Assembly: GCA_005656395.1 (NCBI GenBank)
Contig: SRSI01000050.1
Span: forward strand, 1,736,001-1,800,000
Source: Strongyloides papillosus
Taxonomy: Eukaryota > Nematoda > Chromadorea > Rhabditida > Strongyloididae
Length of the DNA: 64,000 bases
Reading direction: 5' to 3'
Shown here: positions 25,271-35,684 of the stretch, piece by piece
How the letters are laid out: the number at the start of each line of letters is the position of its first letter
Position numbering within the stretch: position 1 is the first letter of the stretch
The notes under the pieces: model-generated
Seen by the model: only the letters and a program-made list of their open reading frames with translations
Told to the model about the DNA's origin: nothing
Database searches by the model: none
Made by a program: the position numbers and the translations under genes

Positions 25271-28200
25271 TTATTTGCATTTGTCTCCACATTTATCAGG
25301 ATTGACAAAAGAAATAGCATTCTTATGTCCATTATGATCATTAACAACCTTCGTATAAATATTAACTTTTTCTTCAGGATCATTCTTCTTCAAACACCTA
25401 CAAATATTCCCAAATAGCGTAACAAGAAGATCAACAATTAATATTCCAATCTCCATTATTGTTATAACACTACACCCCAGAAACAGTCCTAATTGACCTC
25501 CAAAGTCAGAGATAAGATTTGGTAGCTAAAACATACATCATTATTATATTATAAATTCTAATATTATACGATATTTTATTGGAGTACATGATTGTATAAA
25601 TTTTTTTTCTCCCAATTCTAATCTAAATGTAGATTGGTTTTTGTATTTATTATTGAGATATCATATAATTTTATAATCATTGTTTAGTATTTTTAATCAT
25701 TTTTAATGCATAATAAAAAGTTGTTAATTATCAAATGTATATGTTTTATTATTCAATGGAATAATTATGGAGTGGATTGTGGAATCGGTTTTAGGGAATT
25801 GTTTTTTTAGATGTTGGTATTGGGAGATGGTGTTTTTTAGAGGGAGTGTTAATTTTTGTTTAAATTTTTATTTTTGGTTCCAATTTTTTTATATATACTA
25901 TAATGCTATTGTAGTTTATAGGAGTACTGTTTTATATACAAAAAAGTGCCAAAAAAACCGTTCTCGGAAAAAAAAGTGCACGTTCTCAAGAACGCCATGA
26001 TAGCTCAGTTGGGAGGGTAGCACGTCAATCTTACAATGCGTTTTTTGCCAAAAATCACACAGTGATTTTTTACCATATTTCGTGTCAGGATTATGGTTAT
26101 AAAATATAAGATTAATGTAAATTTCTTCTATTATAAACAAAGAAAACATGTAATTTTTAATATTTTTCTGATGACTTAATGTATTACTTATATTATTGTT
26201 GTTTTATTGGTAAATTAAATTCATATTGTAACATTTGGAATATAAAAAAAATTTTATGTTATGTTGGTAATCTATGTATTCATTAATAATTAAGAAGTAA
26301 GTAAATTTTTGTTAATTATTAAGCAAATTGTTAATAAAATTCAATTGCTAAACATAATTACTTTAGATTTTACAAATCTGAAGTATAGATTTTTACTATG
26401 TCATGAATAACGTTAGCAAAATTATTTTAAACTAGAAAATATGGTATTAATTTAAAATAAAAACAATTTTTTACTTTGTAAGGTGATTATTATTCAATTT
26501 AAACATTACAACAAAATTAATCTAAATTTTTACTATTCTGAAAATATAAGATTTTTACTGCATCATAAATAATGTTAACAAAAGTAATGTCATAAATCTA
26601 AAAGATATTTTTTGATATTTTGCAAGATAGTTATTAATAAAATATAAATATCAAGTATATTTACTTTAGATTTTACCAATTTGAAGTACGGATTTTTTAC
26701 TACATCGTAATAATGATAACAAAATTATTATCCTTGTGAAATATATACTTTTTAAGACTGAAACACCAATTTTAAGGTTATAAAATTCTAAGAGCGATTT
26801 CTTTGTTAATATATGTACTGAATATGTTTGTACATTGGAAAAATAGAATACTCATATTAAATAAAAATATGTAACACTAATACAATTATTATTGTTAAAT
26901 ACAATTTGTGTTTAAAAAATTTTCCTTATACCAAATATGATCAAAATAAAGTATATTTTCATAAGTTATACAATTTATCACTTTATATTTTATTGAAAAA
27001 ATGTATATATTAATCATTATTAAATCATTTTCATTTTATTTAAAGTGACATAAAAATTATAAGTGAATGAAATGAAATAGGTGTGGGGTAGGTACTTTTA
27101 CTATGTCGTTGGTTTATAAAACCCAGTTTCGGTTTTAGTTACTGAGGCTGGGGCAATTTGGTATTTTGTATAATGGTAGTATATATTATGTATGTATATT
27201 ACTATTATATAAAATCCTAGATTGCATTTTTTGTCAAAAATCACACAATCGTCTAGATTGCGTTTTTTGGCAAAAATTTTTGAAAGATTGACGTGTACCC
27301 AGTTGGGAGAGCGTTAGACTGAAGATCTAAATGTCGCCGGTTCGATCCCGGCTCGTGGCATCTTTTTTTATTCATTATAAACATTTTCAATGTTTTGAAA
27401 AAGATAACAACTTACAGCATAAGCTTCACTTTCCTCCAAAGCTTCATAATTTAACTGCTCATAAAATACTTCAATCATAGCGCCTTGTTCTCTATAAAAA
27501 TTCAAACATTCCTGTGGTGTCAAACCTTCTTCACAGGATCTTTTAAAATTAGTACCAGATGGCCATCTACTTGAGGAGTATGTTACACTATATATTAACG
27601 ATAAACATGGCTGTTTACAATTACAACTTTCTTTAGATACAGACTTTTTTATTTCTCTCGTCAAACATTCTCCTTTAAAATGAATTATTATATAACGTTA
27701 GAAGTTACGTAAACATACTTGAAGAAAGATCATTAATATTACAATTAGAATTATTCATATATTGCGGAAATCTCGGATCACCACAACCACATGCTTTAAC
27801 TAAACTTTTCTGTAAACATGTCCTTATACAACCTTCTGTTGAATACTCTTTATCTTTATAAATAAAATCATCGTGTTTCTCCCCTTCATAACAGTCACCA
27901 TATGGAGCCGGGAGTCTTTTTACTTTTTTCTATAAAAGTATTAAAAGATATAAATTTTATTTAATTAAAATGTTTATCATGATACTTTTACTCTTATCAT
28001 AGTAAAAACATGTGTTATTAAAATTGGTAATAGATATTTACTTACGAGTTTAATGCCGAATGATGAAAGAAATCCAGTTGGTGCACTATACCCCTCCGTA
28101 TCGGGAAATGGTTGTTGTTCGGGGTTATGTACTGTTAATCTTATTCCGGCAGCCTCTGTTGTTGGGAGGTAATCCGACAGATTAACAAAAGCCTCAAACC

Positions 28201-30507
28201 GTAGACCATTAATATTACCAGCTTTGTCAATGTTTTGTCTTTCAGACTTATTGTAATTAAATGTAAAGCAATTTCCATATGTTGGGTCGACAAATATTAC
28301 GAAGTCGCTATAAAAAAATTACGTGTATAAAAATTAAGAATTTAATTTTGAGAAAAGAAACTGCTATAACTTACTTTTCAACAGAACATTGTCTTCCATT
28401 AAATGAGCACTTTTTAATGAATTCAGTGTGTGTATATCCTAAGGATAGCTTTTCAGTCTCTGAAAGATTACTAACAGCAAATATAAGATTTTCAGCAGAT
28501 TTAGCACGTATTGCAACGGGATCTGTAAACTCCTTCAACCCAAATGCCTTCTCTTTCTCAATCTCCTTCTCAATAACCTCTGGTGAAAATGTGGTTGTCC
28601 TGGCTATCTGCCAATACTTCGGTATCGAATCATCACCAATTAACTGATCCAAGTATTCCTCCTCCTCAGAGAGATCCAATGAATGATTACTCACAGACAT
28701 TATAGCCCCAGTCAAATTTGATGCAATTTTTTTAACATTATTAATATTCTTAGATGGTGCTGGTATCTCTACACAAAATCTTATAACATCGGCACATTTA
28801 CATGCAATTCTCCCTCTAGTAAAGGTTGAATTAGCATATTGACAACCACCATTTCCAAAACACCCAATACATTTCCTATCCCTCCAAACTTCCGGTTTAT
28901 AACATGGCCAGACAATGCCGTTTTTTTGATTATAAGCACATAAACATAATTCATTGTACTCCTCTATATTTGTATTTTCTTTTTGCCCTTCACATGAAAT
29001 GGATCCTTCACATTTACATCTAGCATAAATAACTAAGACATCCTTTCCAGGAGATAAATCTGGAGTTTGCTTATTTTTATGGTCTTTATTCCTGGGAATT
29101 CTTTTAGGTTGTTTATTAATAATTTCATTATTAATTCTTATAACATTATCTTTATAATTATCTAAATTGGTAGCTTGAATACCAAAACATTTTCCATCAT
29201 CATCACATAAACATTTATCTTGTGTCTGGAGTGCCCAACTTTTATGACATATATTATTCCAGTTACAATCTTTACATTTATGAATATACCATTCCTTTCT
29301 CTCTTTACAATAATAATTATCATTATTTTGTGGAGCAAAACATAAACAATCATTATCATTACTTTTTGAGGTAATTTGACAACTAGAGGAGGAGGTACTA
29401 TCTAAATTACATGAACATTTTCCTTCCCTTACTTTTAAAGGCCATTTCGGTGTGTAAGCATCAAAATTTAATAAAAAACACTCTTCATTGGTTGTTGAGA
29501 TGGAATTACAAATGCATGGAAAAGTGGAGTTGACAAAGTTTGATGGTGTTACATTTGTCAACATCCCGATAACCGTTGAATTGAGGGAGGATCGTAGACA
29601 GAATGAGGAATCTGATGGAGAACAATATTGACAGGTTGTCATGGCCCACTCTTCTGTTGGTGTACAGGCCCAGGGTGATTTTAATGGCCCCGTAATTATG
29701 CAGTAACAATATTCTTTACTCTCCGCAATTGGTACATAAATTTCCTCCAAAGATTTTGCACAAGGAGATTTGACAACTTTTGTCCATTCGAGTTTCTTTC
29801 TAGGTACCTCTCGACGTGACCTCTCTGATTTTTCATCTTTTTCTGTTGATGATATTGCAGTATCAAAAGCGTTTAACTGTTAATAGTAGTAAAAAAAATG
29901 AGATTAGAAAAATTAAACTAGATAATAATAACTTTTTTTTAAAATGAACTATTATTTATGTGTTTTGTTAAAAATAAAGACTAGAAAAAAATCTTTTTTA
30001 CCAACCATCATTTGTTTGTACTTTATGTCATACATTAAATATCAACATATATCTCTTGATACTTCAATAAGTACAAAATACTATTTTTATACACATCATT
30101 TTTTAGAAATTTCATTAATATATATTTATGACTTACTGTATCTTTTAAAGCACCCATAGTTCTGGCTAATGAATTTTTGTATGGATTTAAGTTACAAACA
30201 GTAACACTAGGAAATTCAAGTTTCTCAAATTTCAACTCAACAGAAACTATTTTATCGTTACGTAAAAATTTTGCCACCAAATAATATGCCTGACCAAAAA
30301 ATGCTCCAACGCATATTAGGAATAGGAGAAGCCACAGAGAACGGCGAAGGCCCTTGTTATTATAAGCTCTTGGTATCCCATGGGCACTGAAAAAATATGA
30401 AAAAAAGTTTAGATTAAAATGAAAGATAATGGATAGTTCTTTTTTTAGTAAACATACCTAGTGTTACTGGCGAAATCACTGAGATTAAGAATGATACTCC
30501 TATACAT
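25271..30507 (-). CDS. DEG/ENaC (degenerin) cation channel with large Cys-rich ectodomain
   Basis: Seven exons (minus strand) with matching phases: 30458-30507, 30137-30386, 28375-29876, 28046-28307, 27719-27929, 27416-27672 and 25271-25525. They encode about 928 residues, long for the family. The N-terminus carries the conserved His-Gly motif (SAHGIPRAYNN), then TM1 at about 35-55. The 1.5-kb third exon holds a Cys-rich region with three similar modules (about 157-233, 277-330 and 411-468; pattern CxC, W, CxxC, CxC). The canonical ectodomain follows: TYGNCFTFN, GIRLTVHNPEQQPFPDT, APTGF, RLPAPYGDC and CLTREI. The last exon has the pre-TM2/TM2 segment DFGGQLGLFLGCSVIT; GCS fits the G-x-S selectivity filter. 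These channels conduct Na+ in mechanosensation or ligand gating. The last intron (25526-27415, 1.9 kb) contains an interrupted tRNA gene on the opposite strand. Confidence 0.92.
26007..26015 (+). repeat. Target-site duplication, left copy in tRNA-Phe
   Basis: AGTTGGGAG at 26007-26015 is repeated exactly at 27301-27309, immediately outside the two element ends. It corresponds to tRNA nucleotides 14-22 (D loop and A-box). Confidence 0.9.
26037..26061 (+). repeat. Subterminal direct repeats of the element
   Basis: A 25-bp motif at 26037-26061 (consensus core TTTTTTGYCAAAAATCACAC) recurs in the same orientation near the right end at 27223-27247. A shorter third version sits at 27259-27279. The same motifs are present in copy 2. 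Subterminal repeats of this kind often bind transposase; here that is inference. Confidence 0.7.
26358..26730 (+). repeat. Three degenerate internal tandem units in the element
   Basis: Three related blocks begin near 26358, 26517 and 26661. Each runs CTTTAGATTTTAC-like, then a Gly-Ala-Ala-Gly-type GAAGTA segment, then GATTTTTACT, then CATMATAATG, and ends AACAAAATTATT or similar. Spacing is about 145-160 bp. They are diverged from each other but identical between the two element copies (47238-47610 in copy 2). Confidence 0.6.
27301..27309 (+). repeat. Target-site duplication, right copy in tRNA-Phe
   Basis: Second exact copy of AGTTGGGAG, directly after the element's right end and directly before the remaining tRNA sequence AGCGTTAGACTGAAGATC. 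Confidence 0.9.
27363..27369 (+). terminator. Pol III terminator of tRNA-Phe
   Basis: A run of seven T residues begins two bases after the tRNA discriminator base, as expected for a Pol III terminator. Confidence 0.8.
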
Positions 30508-31360
30508 AATAATATTTATCCTAAAAAATACTCTTATCACATATATTATCATAAGAAATATGAGGAAAAGCAAAATAATATTAAGTAGTAATTGTATAAC
30601 AGTTTTGGAAAAGGATAATGAAAGTTAATGAAAGTACAAATTTTCAGTTATTCTCAAACTCCCTAAACTATAAAGTGGAAACAGATATCTTTATGATTAA
30701 TAAATTCATAACAAATAACTATGTCTGCCCTCATTGTAAGTTAATGACATTTAAATTTCAATCACTCTTTAAGTAACTTTTAAATAATCTATGCGGATAT
30801 CAAAAAAAATATTATATTTTAAATGTTTCTTGAAAAAATGTTATATACTTTTAAATAATTACAAAATAACAGTAATAAATGTTAAGTATTATATGGATAT
30901 ATATATTTTTATGATATATAATATTGCAATTTTAAAAATACAAACTTCTCTAAGATAATATTTCTATTTTTAACATTTATCTCATTTTCTAGTATAAAGG
31001 CGTTCCATATATTATATTTTTTATATAAATCACCTAAAAAAAAGTTAGTAAGATATGGATAAAGGTTTTTTTTGGTTACAAAAGTTATGGAAGCGAAATT
31101 AATTTGAACTTAGGAAGGAAAGCATAAAATATTGATGATGATATAAAATCCCTATAGTATTGTAAAATCATGAAAAAGTAATCTTGGTTTAGAACTTTAA
31201 TATATTAGTTTTTGAAAGACGTCATAATAGATTAAATTTCAATCTTTAAAGTAATACCTTAATAGAAATTTAGATTTATTTATTTATTTGTTTACCAGTT
31301 AAAAAACAACAACCATAACAAATTAAATATTTAACAGTATAATAATTTTTTCATTTTTTC
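30508..31360. other. Degenerin upstream region / CDKAL1 3' spacer
   Basis: A+T-rich spacer between two minus-strand genes. It should contain the 3' UTR of the CDKAL1 gene and the promoter of the degenerin gene. Nothing else seen. Confidence 0.5.
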
Positions 31361-33106
31361 TCAAAACAATAACGTTAAAAACTTCAGTAGTATTGAAATA
31401 AATATAACAATAAATGAGTATAATGTTATTTTTTGTATTAAATTCTTGCTATTATCACTTTCCTTCTTTATAATAACTTTCTCTTTCACGTCCTCACCCT
31501 CACCAATTATTTTACTTTTCATATGAAATTTAGATACTCCTGTAATCTCTACTTCCACCCACTTTCCTAAAAGGCCATCTTTATATGGGACAAGAATGTG
31601 TTCGTAAGTTTTATTATGTCCAACAAGGTGAGACTTATCTGTGGCAACCTCACATACAAGAACTTTCTCAACTCCACCTATTCTGCTTTCATCATAACGT
31701 GAGTATGTGTTGAATAAATCAGTCATAAGTCCTGTCCTCCTCCTTGCTTCTTGGGTTGGGATTTTCTTCAATCTTGCTGCTGGTGTTCCAGATCGTGGGT
31801 AAAATTGATTAATATATAAACTTGGGAATTTATACTTTCTTACAAGTTCTAATGACTCTTCAAAATCATCTACTGTCTCTGTTGGGAATGCACAAATAAA
31901 GTCTGTTGCTATATATATCTCTGGTACACTATAAAAAAAATTAAATTTTAAAGATGAACTTTTGTTTTCCAGTTTTTTTAATTATAATAAATTGTTTTTT
32001 GGTGTTAAAAAGTATATTAGTAGTAGTTTAAAAATAAGTGTATTTTAAGAATATTAAAACTTACTGATCTTTCATATAGTCAACAATTTGACAGAAATGT
32101 TCCCTAGTGTATTCTCGTTTCATTTCCCCTAACACACTATCGGAACCAGCTTGAACAGGAATATGGAGGAATGAATAAACTCGAGGATGATTCAATATCT
32201 CTGCTATCTCCTCAAGGTGATCCAATATATATGGTGGATTTGTCATGCCAAGTCTCATCATGCAATCTTCAGGAATAACTTTAACAAGTTCCTTCAACAA
32301 ATCAGGTAATACAAGACCGATATCTCTGCCATAAGCTCCTAAATCTTCACTTGTTAACCATAATTCTTTACAACCATCAACTTCAAAGGCGTTTTTGGCT
32401 GTCTGTACCAACTCCTCCAAGGGGTAAGAAACTAAATCACCACGAGCAAGTTTAGTTTTACAATATGTACAATTATTAAGACATCCAGAATTTATAGCTA
32501 AAATTTCGATAAGCTCATTTTTCCTTATTTTCGGTGCTGATAATTGAACATCTTTTCTTTTTTGTGATAACAACCTAACTGTGTTTCCTTTTATTGTCTC
32601 CTCGACAACATTAACGACTTGATCAATTTGTTTTACACCAATAATAGAAATATCCTTTAAATATGGTTCATTTGGTGCAGCCTAAAAATAACAATTTGAA
32701 AAAAACAATATATTTTTCTGTAATTTAATATCATTACCTGTGAGACACACCCAGCAACAACAACATTTTTTCCTTTCCCTTTTGCTTCCTCGATTTGATT
32801 CATAAAAGTTGTCTCTGATGGTGTTTTAACAGTACAACTATTAAGAAGCCAAACATCGGCATCTTCCTTGTTTTTGACGACTGGAAAACCAGCCTTAGAT
32901 AGGAGACCACTCATATATTCGGAATCCGAGTTATTATGAGAACATCCCCAAGTCCTAACATAAACAGACTTCGTCCACGGAACGACACTATCTAATTTCC
33001 CAATTTCCTCTTTGTTTTTAATGTTTTTTGTCCTAACTTTCACCTGAATCTCATCATTTACCTTTTTATTAGAATTTACAATATCAAGGCAATCTTCAAT
33101 ATCCAT
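31361..33106 (-). CDS. cdkal-1: CDKAL1, tRNA ms2t6A methylthiotransferase
   Basis: Three exons on the minus strand, 32738-33106, 32065-32681 and 31361-31928, encode about 517 residues. The N-terminal methylthiotransferase domain has its three cluster-binding cysteines in [11 protein letters not shown] (C55), LLNSCTVKT (C91) and VAGCVSQ (C120). The radical-SAM CxxxCxxC motif is [10 protein letters not shown] (about 190-197). Later segments [33 protein letters not shown] and a TRAM region ([19 protein letters not shown]) match CDKAL1. A C-terminal hydrophobic helix would anchor it to the ER, as in animal CDKAL1. The family adds a methylthio group to t6A at position 37 of tRNA-Lys(UUU), using SAM and two 4Fe-4S clusters. 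Confidence 0.95.
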
Positions 33107-35684
33107 AATTTAGGAATATTATATTAAGAGAAATGTATAAAGCTATTTTCTAATATTTTATTATTTAAAATTGCTAATATACGCTATTATCAGAATTTCT
33201 CTCTAAGACAATTACAATTGATAAAAGTACTTCCCCATAGATGTAGGAATAAAATTTGTCTCATCTTCAAAAGATTATTACCAGTAACTTGTAATTATTA
33301 ATAACAGTGGAGAGTGTACAAAAACAACCAGGAGAGGAGATGTATCATAAAGGATGTAAGAAGTAATTTGGTAAATAAAAAAAAACAAAAAAAATCTTAC
33401 ATCATCACCCCATCAATATGTAATCACATCTATATACTAATATACATAATGACATTTCTAAAAATTTTTGTTTCGACGTGCAAGTGTAAAAATATATTAT
33501 ATATTTGTCTCTCTTCAGCGATCTTATTTCATTTCTCAAACATCTATATAATTCTTAAAAATATTATATCTTTTTGTAGGAGTAAAAAATTACCAAAATA
33601 AAAATTATTAAAATATTTATTTATTATTATAGTGGAAAATCATCTGTGTAAGTGATGGTGGGGGAGAGAGAGACAGGGGAGTGGGGAGAGAGAAGGAATA
33701 GAGAAAATAAGAAGTTAAGAAACAGGAGCAGACAAAATATCTCCTGTTGATTTTTCATTTTCAAAAACATTATTATAAAAAAAATATTTTTAATTCTGAC
33801 GACAGATTTTGAAAATTCTTTAAAATGTTTTGTATCTTTTATTTAAATTTAAATATTAAAATATTTTTAATATTTCAAATGATGTTTTCATACATATTTA
33901 TTCTATCTCTTAAACACTTAGATTGTTTTTTGTCTTTATAGAATAATATTAATATGTTAAGAGATCTTGTTTAATGATTTAACAACAATTTTCCCATTTT
34001 TATAACTTTATTGTGTATGTGTAAATATATCATTATAATAAAAAATAGTTAGCTGGCGTGATCGAAAAAGAAATCCTTTTAGTTGATAAAAGTTTTTAAA
34101 CAAAAGGTAGGTCTTTAAATATAGTGAAAAAAGAATGTATCATCAAATTTTTATTTATAAATTTCTAAGTCTATCTATTACAGTTCAAAACTTCTACTGT
34201 CCTTGTTTTAATCTCTTTCTTCATCCTTTTTATGGCTTCATCTTTATTTATGTCGATTTATGAAGTGTTGTATATACTTATTAGTTGATAAATTATCTAT
34301 ATTATTGGTGATTATTATTATATATGGATATGTATATATACAAGTGTACACTTTATACGTTTAACTAAATCTGATTATGCATGTATATTTGTATATCTAT
34401 TATTTATTTTTTATTAAATTTTTTTATGTGAAATACTTTTATACTTGATGTCTATATAATATCACTTTAATGAAATTGTTAGCGTTATGTCCTTCTATAT
34501 CTCAAACTTTTCGACCAACGTGTTCAGTTTTTTTTTTCATTTTACCCCACTTTGTTCATTACTTTAACTTTAATCAAAATGTTTATATTTTCATTTAATA
34601 TATCATCAATTATAAAATTAACGTTTTTTATTTCTCTTACATAACCATTACGTATTAATTAGTATAAACTTTTTAACATTATTAAAACAGTTTACAATGA
34701 GGAATGGAATGTGAGCATAAAATAAAGTAATAAATAACTTTATTTTTTCTACTAAAATATTCCATAAGAAATATTCTTCTCTTTTAAAAGTGTATTTTCT
34801 CATTGATAGGAAAGACTTCCTCCATCGTTAAATATTTTTAAAAGTTTGCTTTTCAAATTTTCTTCTAAGATAACGTACAAAATGCGAATAGAATAAGTAA
34901 AAATACTAGTGTTATATATATATTTAGCAGCCGTTGTATAATCCTGCTTTAGAATGACATACACTTCTATAAAAAAAATAAGTTTTTTCATTCTAAAATA
35001 AAAGTGCCATGGTTATGAAAGGATAAAGCGCATATATACATATACTTTTGCCTACGTGCCAATTGATAAGATAAATAAATTTTAACTAACATACTTATAT
35101 TTTAAAATAATTTTTTTTTAAAACTTTTATAGATTTTTTTCTTTTATTCTTAACTTAGAATATTTTAGCTTCTTCTATTTAATAAATAGTAAAAAAGTAA
35201 AAGTTTCAAAATATATTGACTGGAACTACATTCTACTTTATTTTTTATTTGTCTGTTACTATAGCCACATTCTTTATATTGTGGACATGTATATTGTTTG
35301 TTCAAATCTGAGCAAATTTTTAATGACTTAAAGTTTACATTTTATTTTTTTCCCTATCTTATCATACTAATTTCTTAACTATCTTACACATATTTTATAC
35401 TATTACTACACCAATAATATGTTTAATATATGATTTTTTGTTCATTTTCAGATACATTGATTGCTTCGTAAACCTACGGCAGCAATCGAAAAAAACTATT
35501 AATCACTAACAACAAATTACTATAACTTATTATACACCAACCACACCAGAAGAATCAAGGAAGTGAAAATTTTTCCAAGAAAAAATTATACTCCATCCAA
35601 TTGTGTTGTTAATTTTTTCCACGAGAACAAAATAAATTAGGAAGAATAATTAATTTATACCAAAAAAAAGTTCACTACTAACAA
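33107..35684. other. Divergent upstream region, CDKAL1 / hexokinase
   Basis: 2.6 kb of mostly A+T-rich DNA upstream of two divergent genes. A 3' splice-like site (TTCATTTTCAG ending at 35451) may begin the transcribed hexokinase leader. A long purine tract is listed separately. No other gene is supported; open frames at 33.3 and 34.8 kb are low complexity. Confidence 0.5.
33651..33731 (+). repeat. GA-rich purine tract
   Basis: About 80 bp that are nearly all purine on the plus strand, with GGGGGAGAGAGAGACAGGGG-like composition, followed by AGAAGG and AAGAAGTTAAG. It stands out sharply from the surrounding DNA. It could bind GAGA-type factors or form unusual helices; no function is shown. Confidence 0.6.

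Larger units (their letters stand above)
26016..27300 (+). mobile_element. Non-autonomous terminal-inverted-repeat element, copy 1
   Basis: This 1,285-bp element starts GGTAGCACGTCAATCTT and its other end, read on the opposite strand, starts GGGTACACGTCAATCTT, so short imperfect terminal inverted repeats of about 17 bp share ACGTCAATCTT. It is bordered by a 9-bp direct repeat of the target. It matches copy 2 at 46896-48180 at constant offset 20880, with only one difference seen by reading (G at 27270, A at 48150). It has no long open frame and no transposase motif. The near-identity implies recent movement or homogenisation. The 9-bp duplication suggests a Mutator-like (MULE) relationship, which is inference. 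Its only sizeable open frames are short A+T-rich ones. Confidence 0.9.
25994..27360 (+). tRNA. tRNA-Phe(GAA) gene interrupted by a 1.29-kb element
   Basis: The 5' part is 25994-26015 (22 nt) and the 3' part 27310-27360 (51 nt). Removing the element and one copy of the 9-bp duplication gives a standard 73-nt tRNA. The acceptor stem is GCCATGA with TCGTGGC plus discriminator A. The D arm is GCTC/GAGC. The anticodon stem is TTAGA/TCTAA around loop CTGAAGA, with anticodon GAA at 34-36. The T arm is GCCGG/CCGGC around TTCGATC. All stems pair, with one T-G wobble. The break lies in the D arm at tRNA positions 22/23, not at the 37/38 site of normal tRNA introns. The A-box is split, and the element has a T6 run 26 nt inside its left end that would stop Pol III, so this copy is probably silent. 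It lies antisense in the last intron of the degenerin gene. Confidence 0.93.

Noticed and set aside
25916..26149. Open frame of 77 codons in the element, also present in copy 2 (46829-47029)
   Set aside because: Short, A+T-biased and crosses the element boundary in both copies with different N-terminal parts; no transposase motif.
26016..27300. Normal tRNA intron or self-splicing intron
   Set aside because: tRNA introns sit at 37/38 and are short. Here the break is at 22/23 with a 9-bp target duplication and terminal inverted repeats, and the same sequence lies in an SRP gene.
26016..27300. Plain segmental duplication of the two loci
   Set aside because: The flanks are unrelated and identity stops exactly at the 9-bp duplications.
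28279..28647. 122-codon plus-strand open frame
   Set aside because: Antisense to the degenerin large exon; no independent support.
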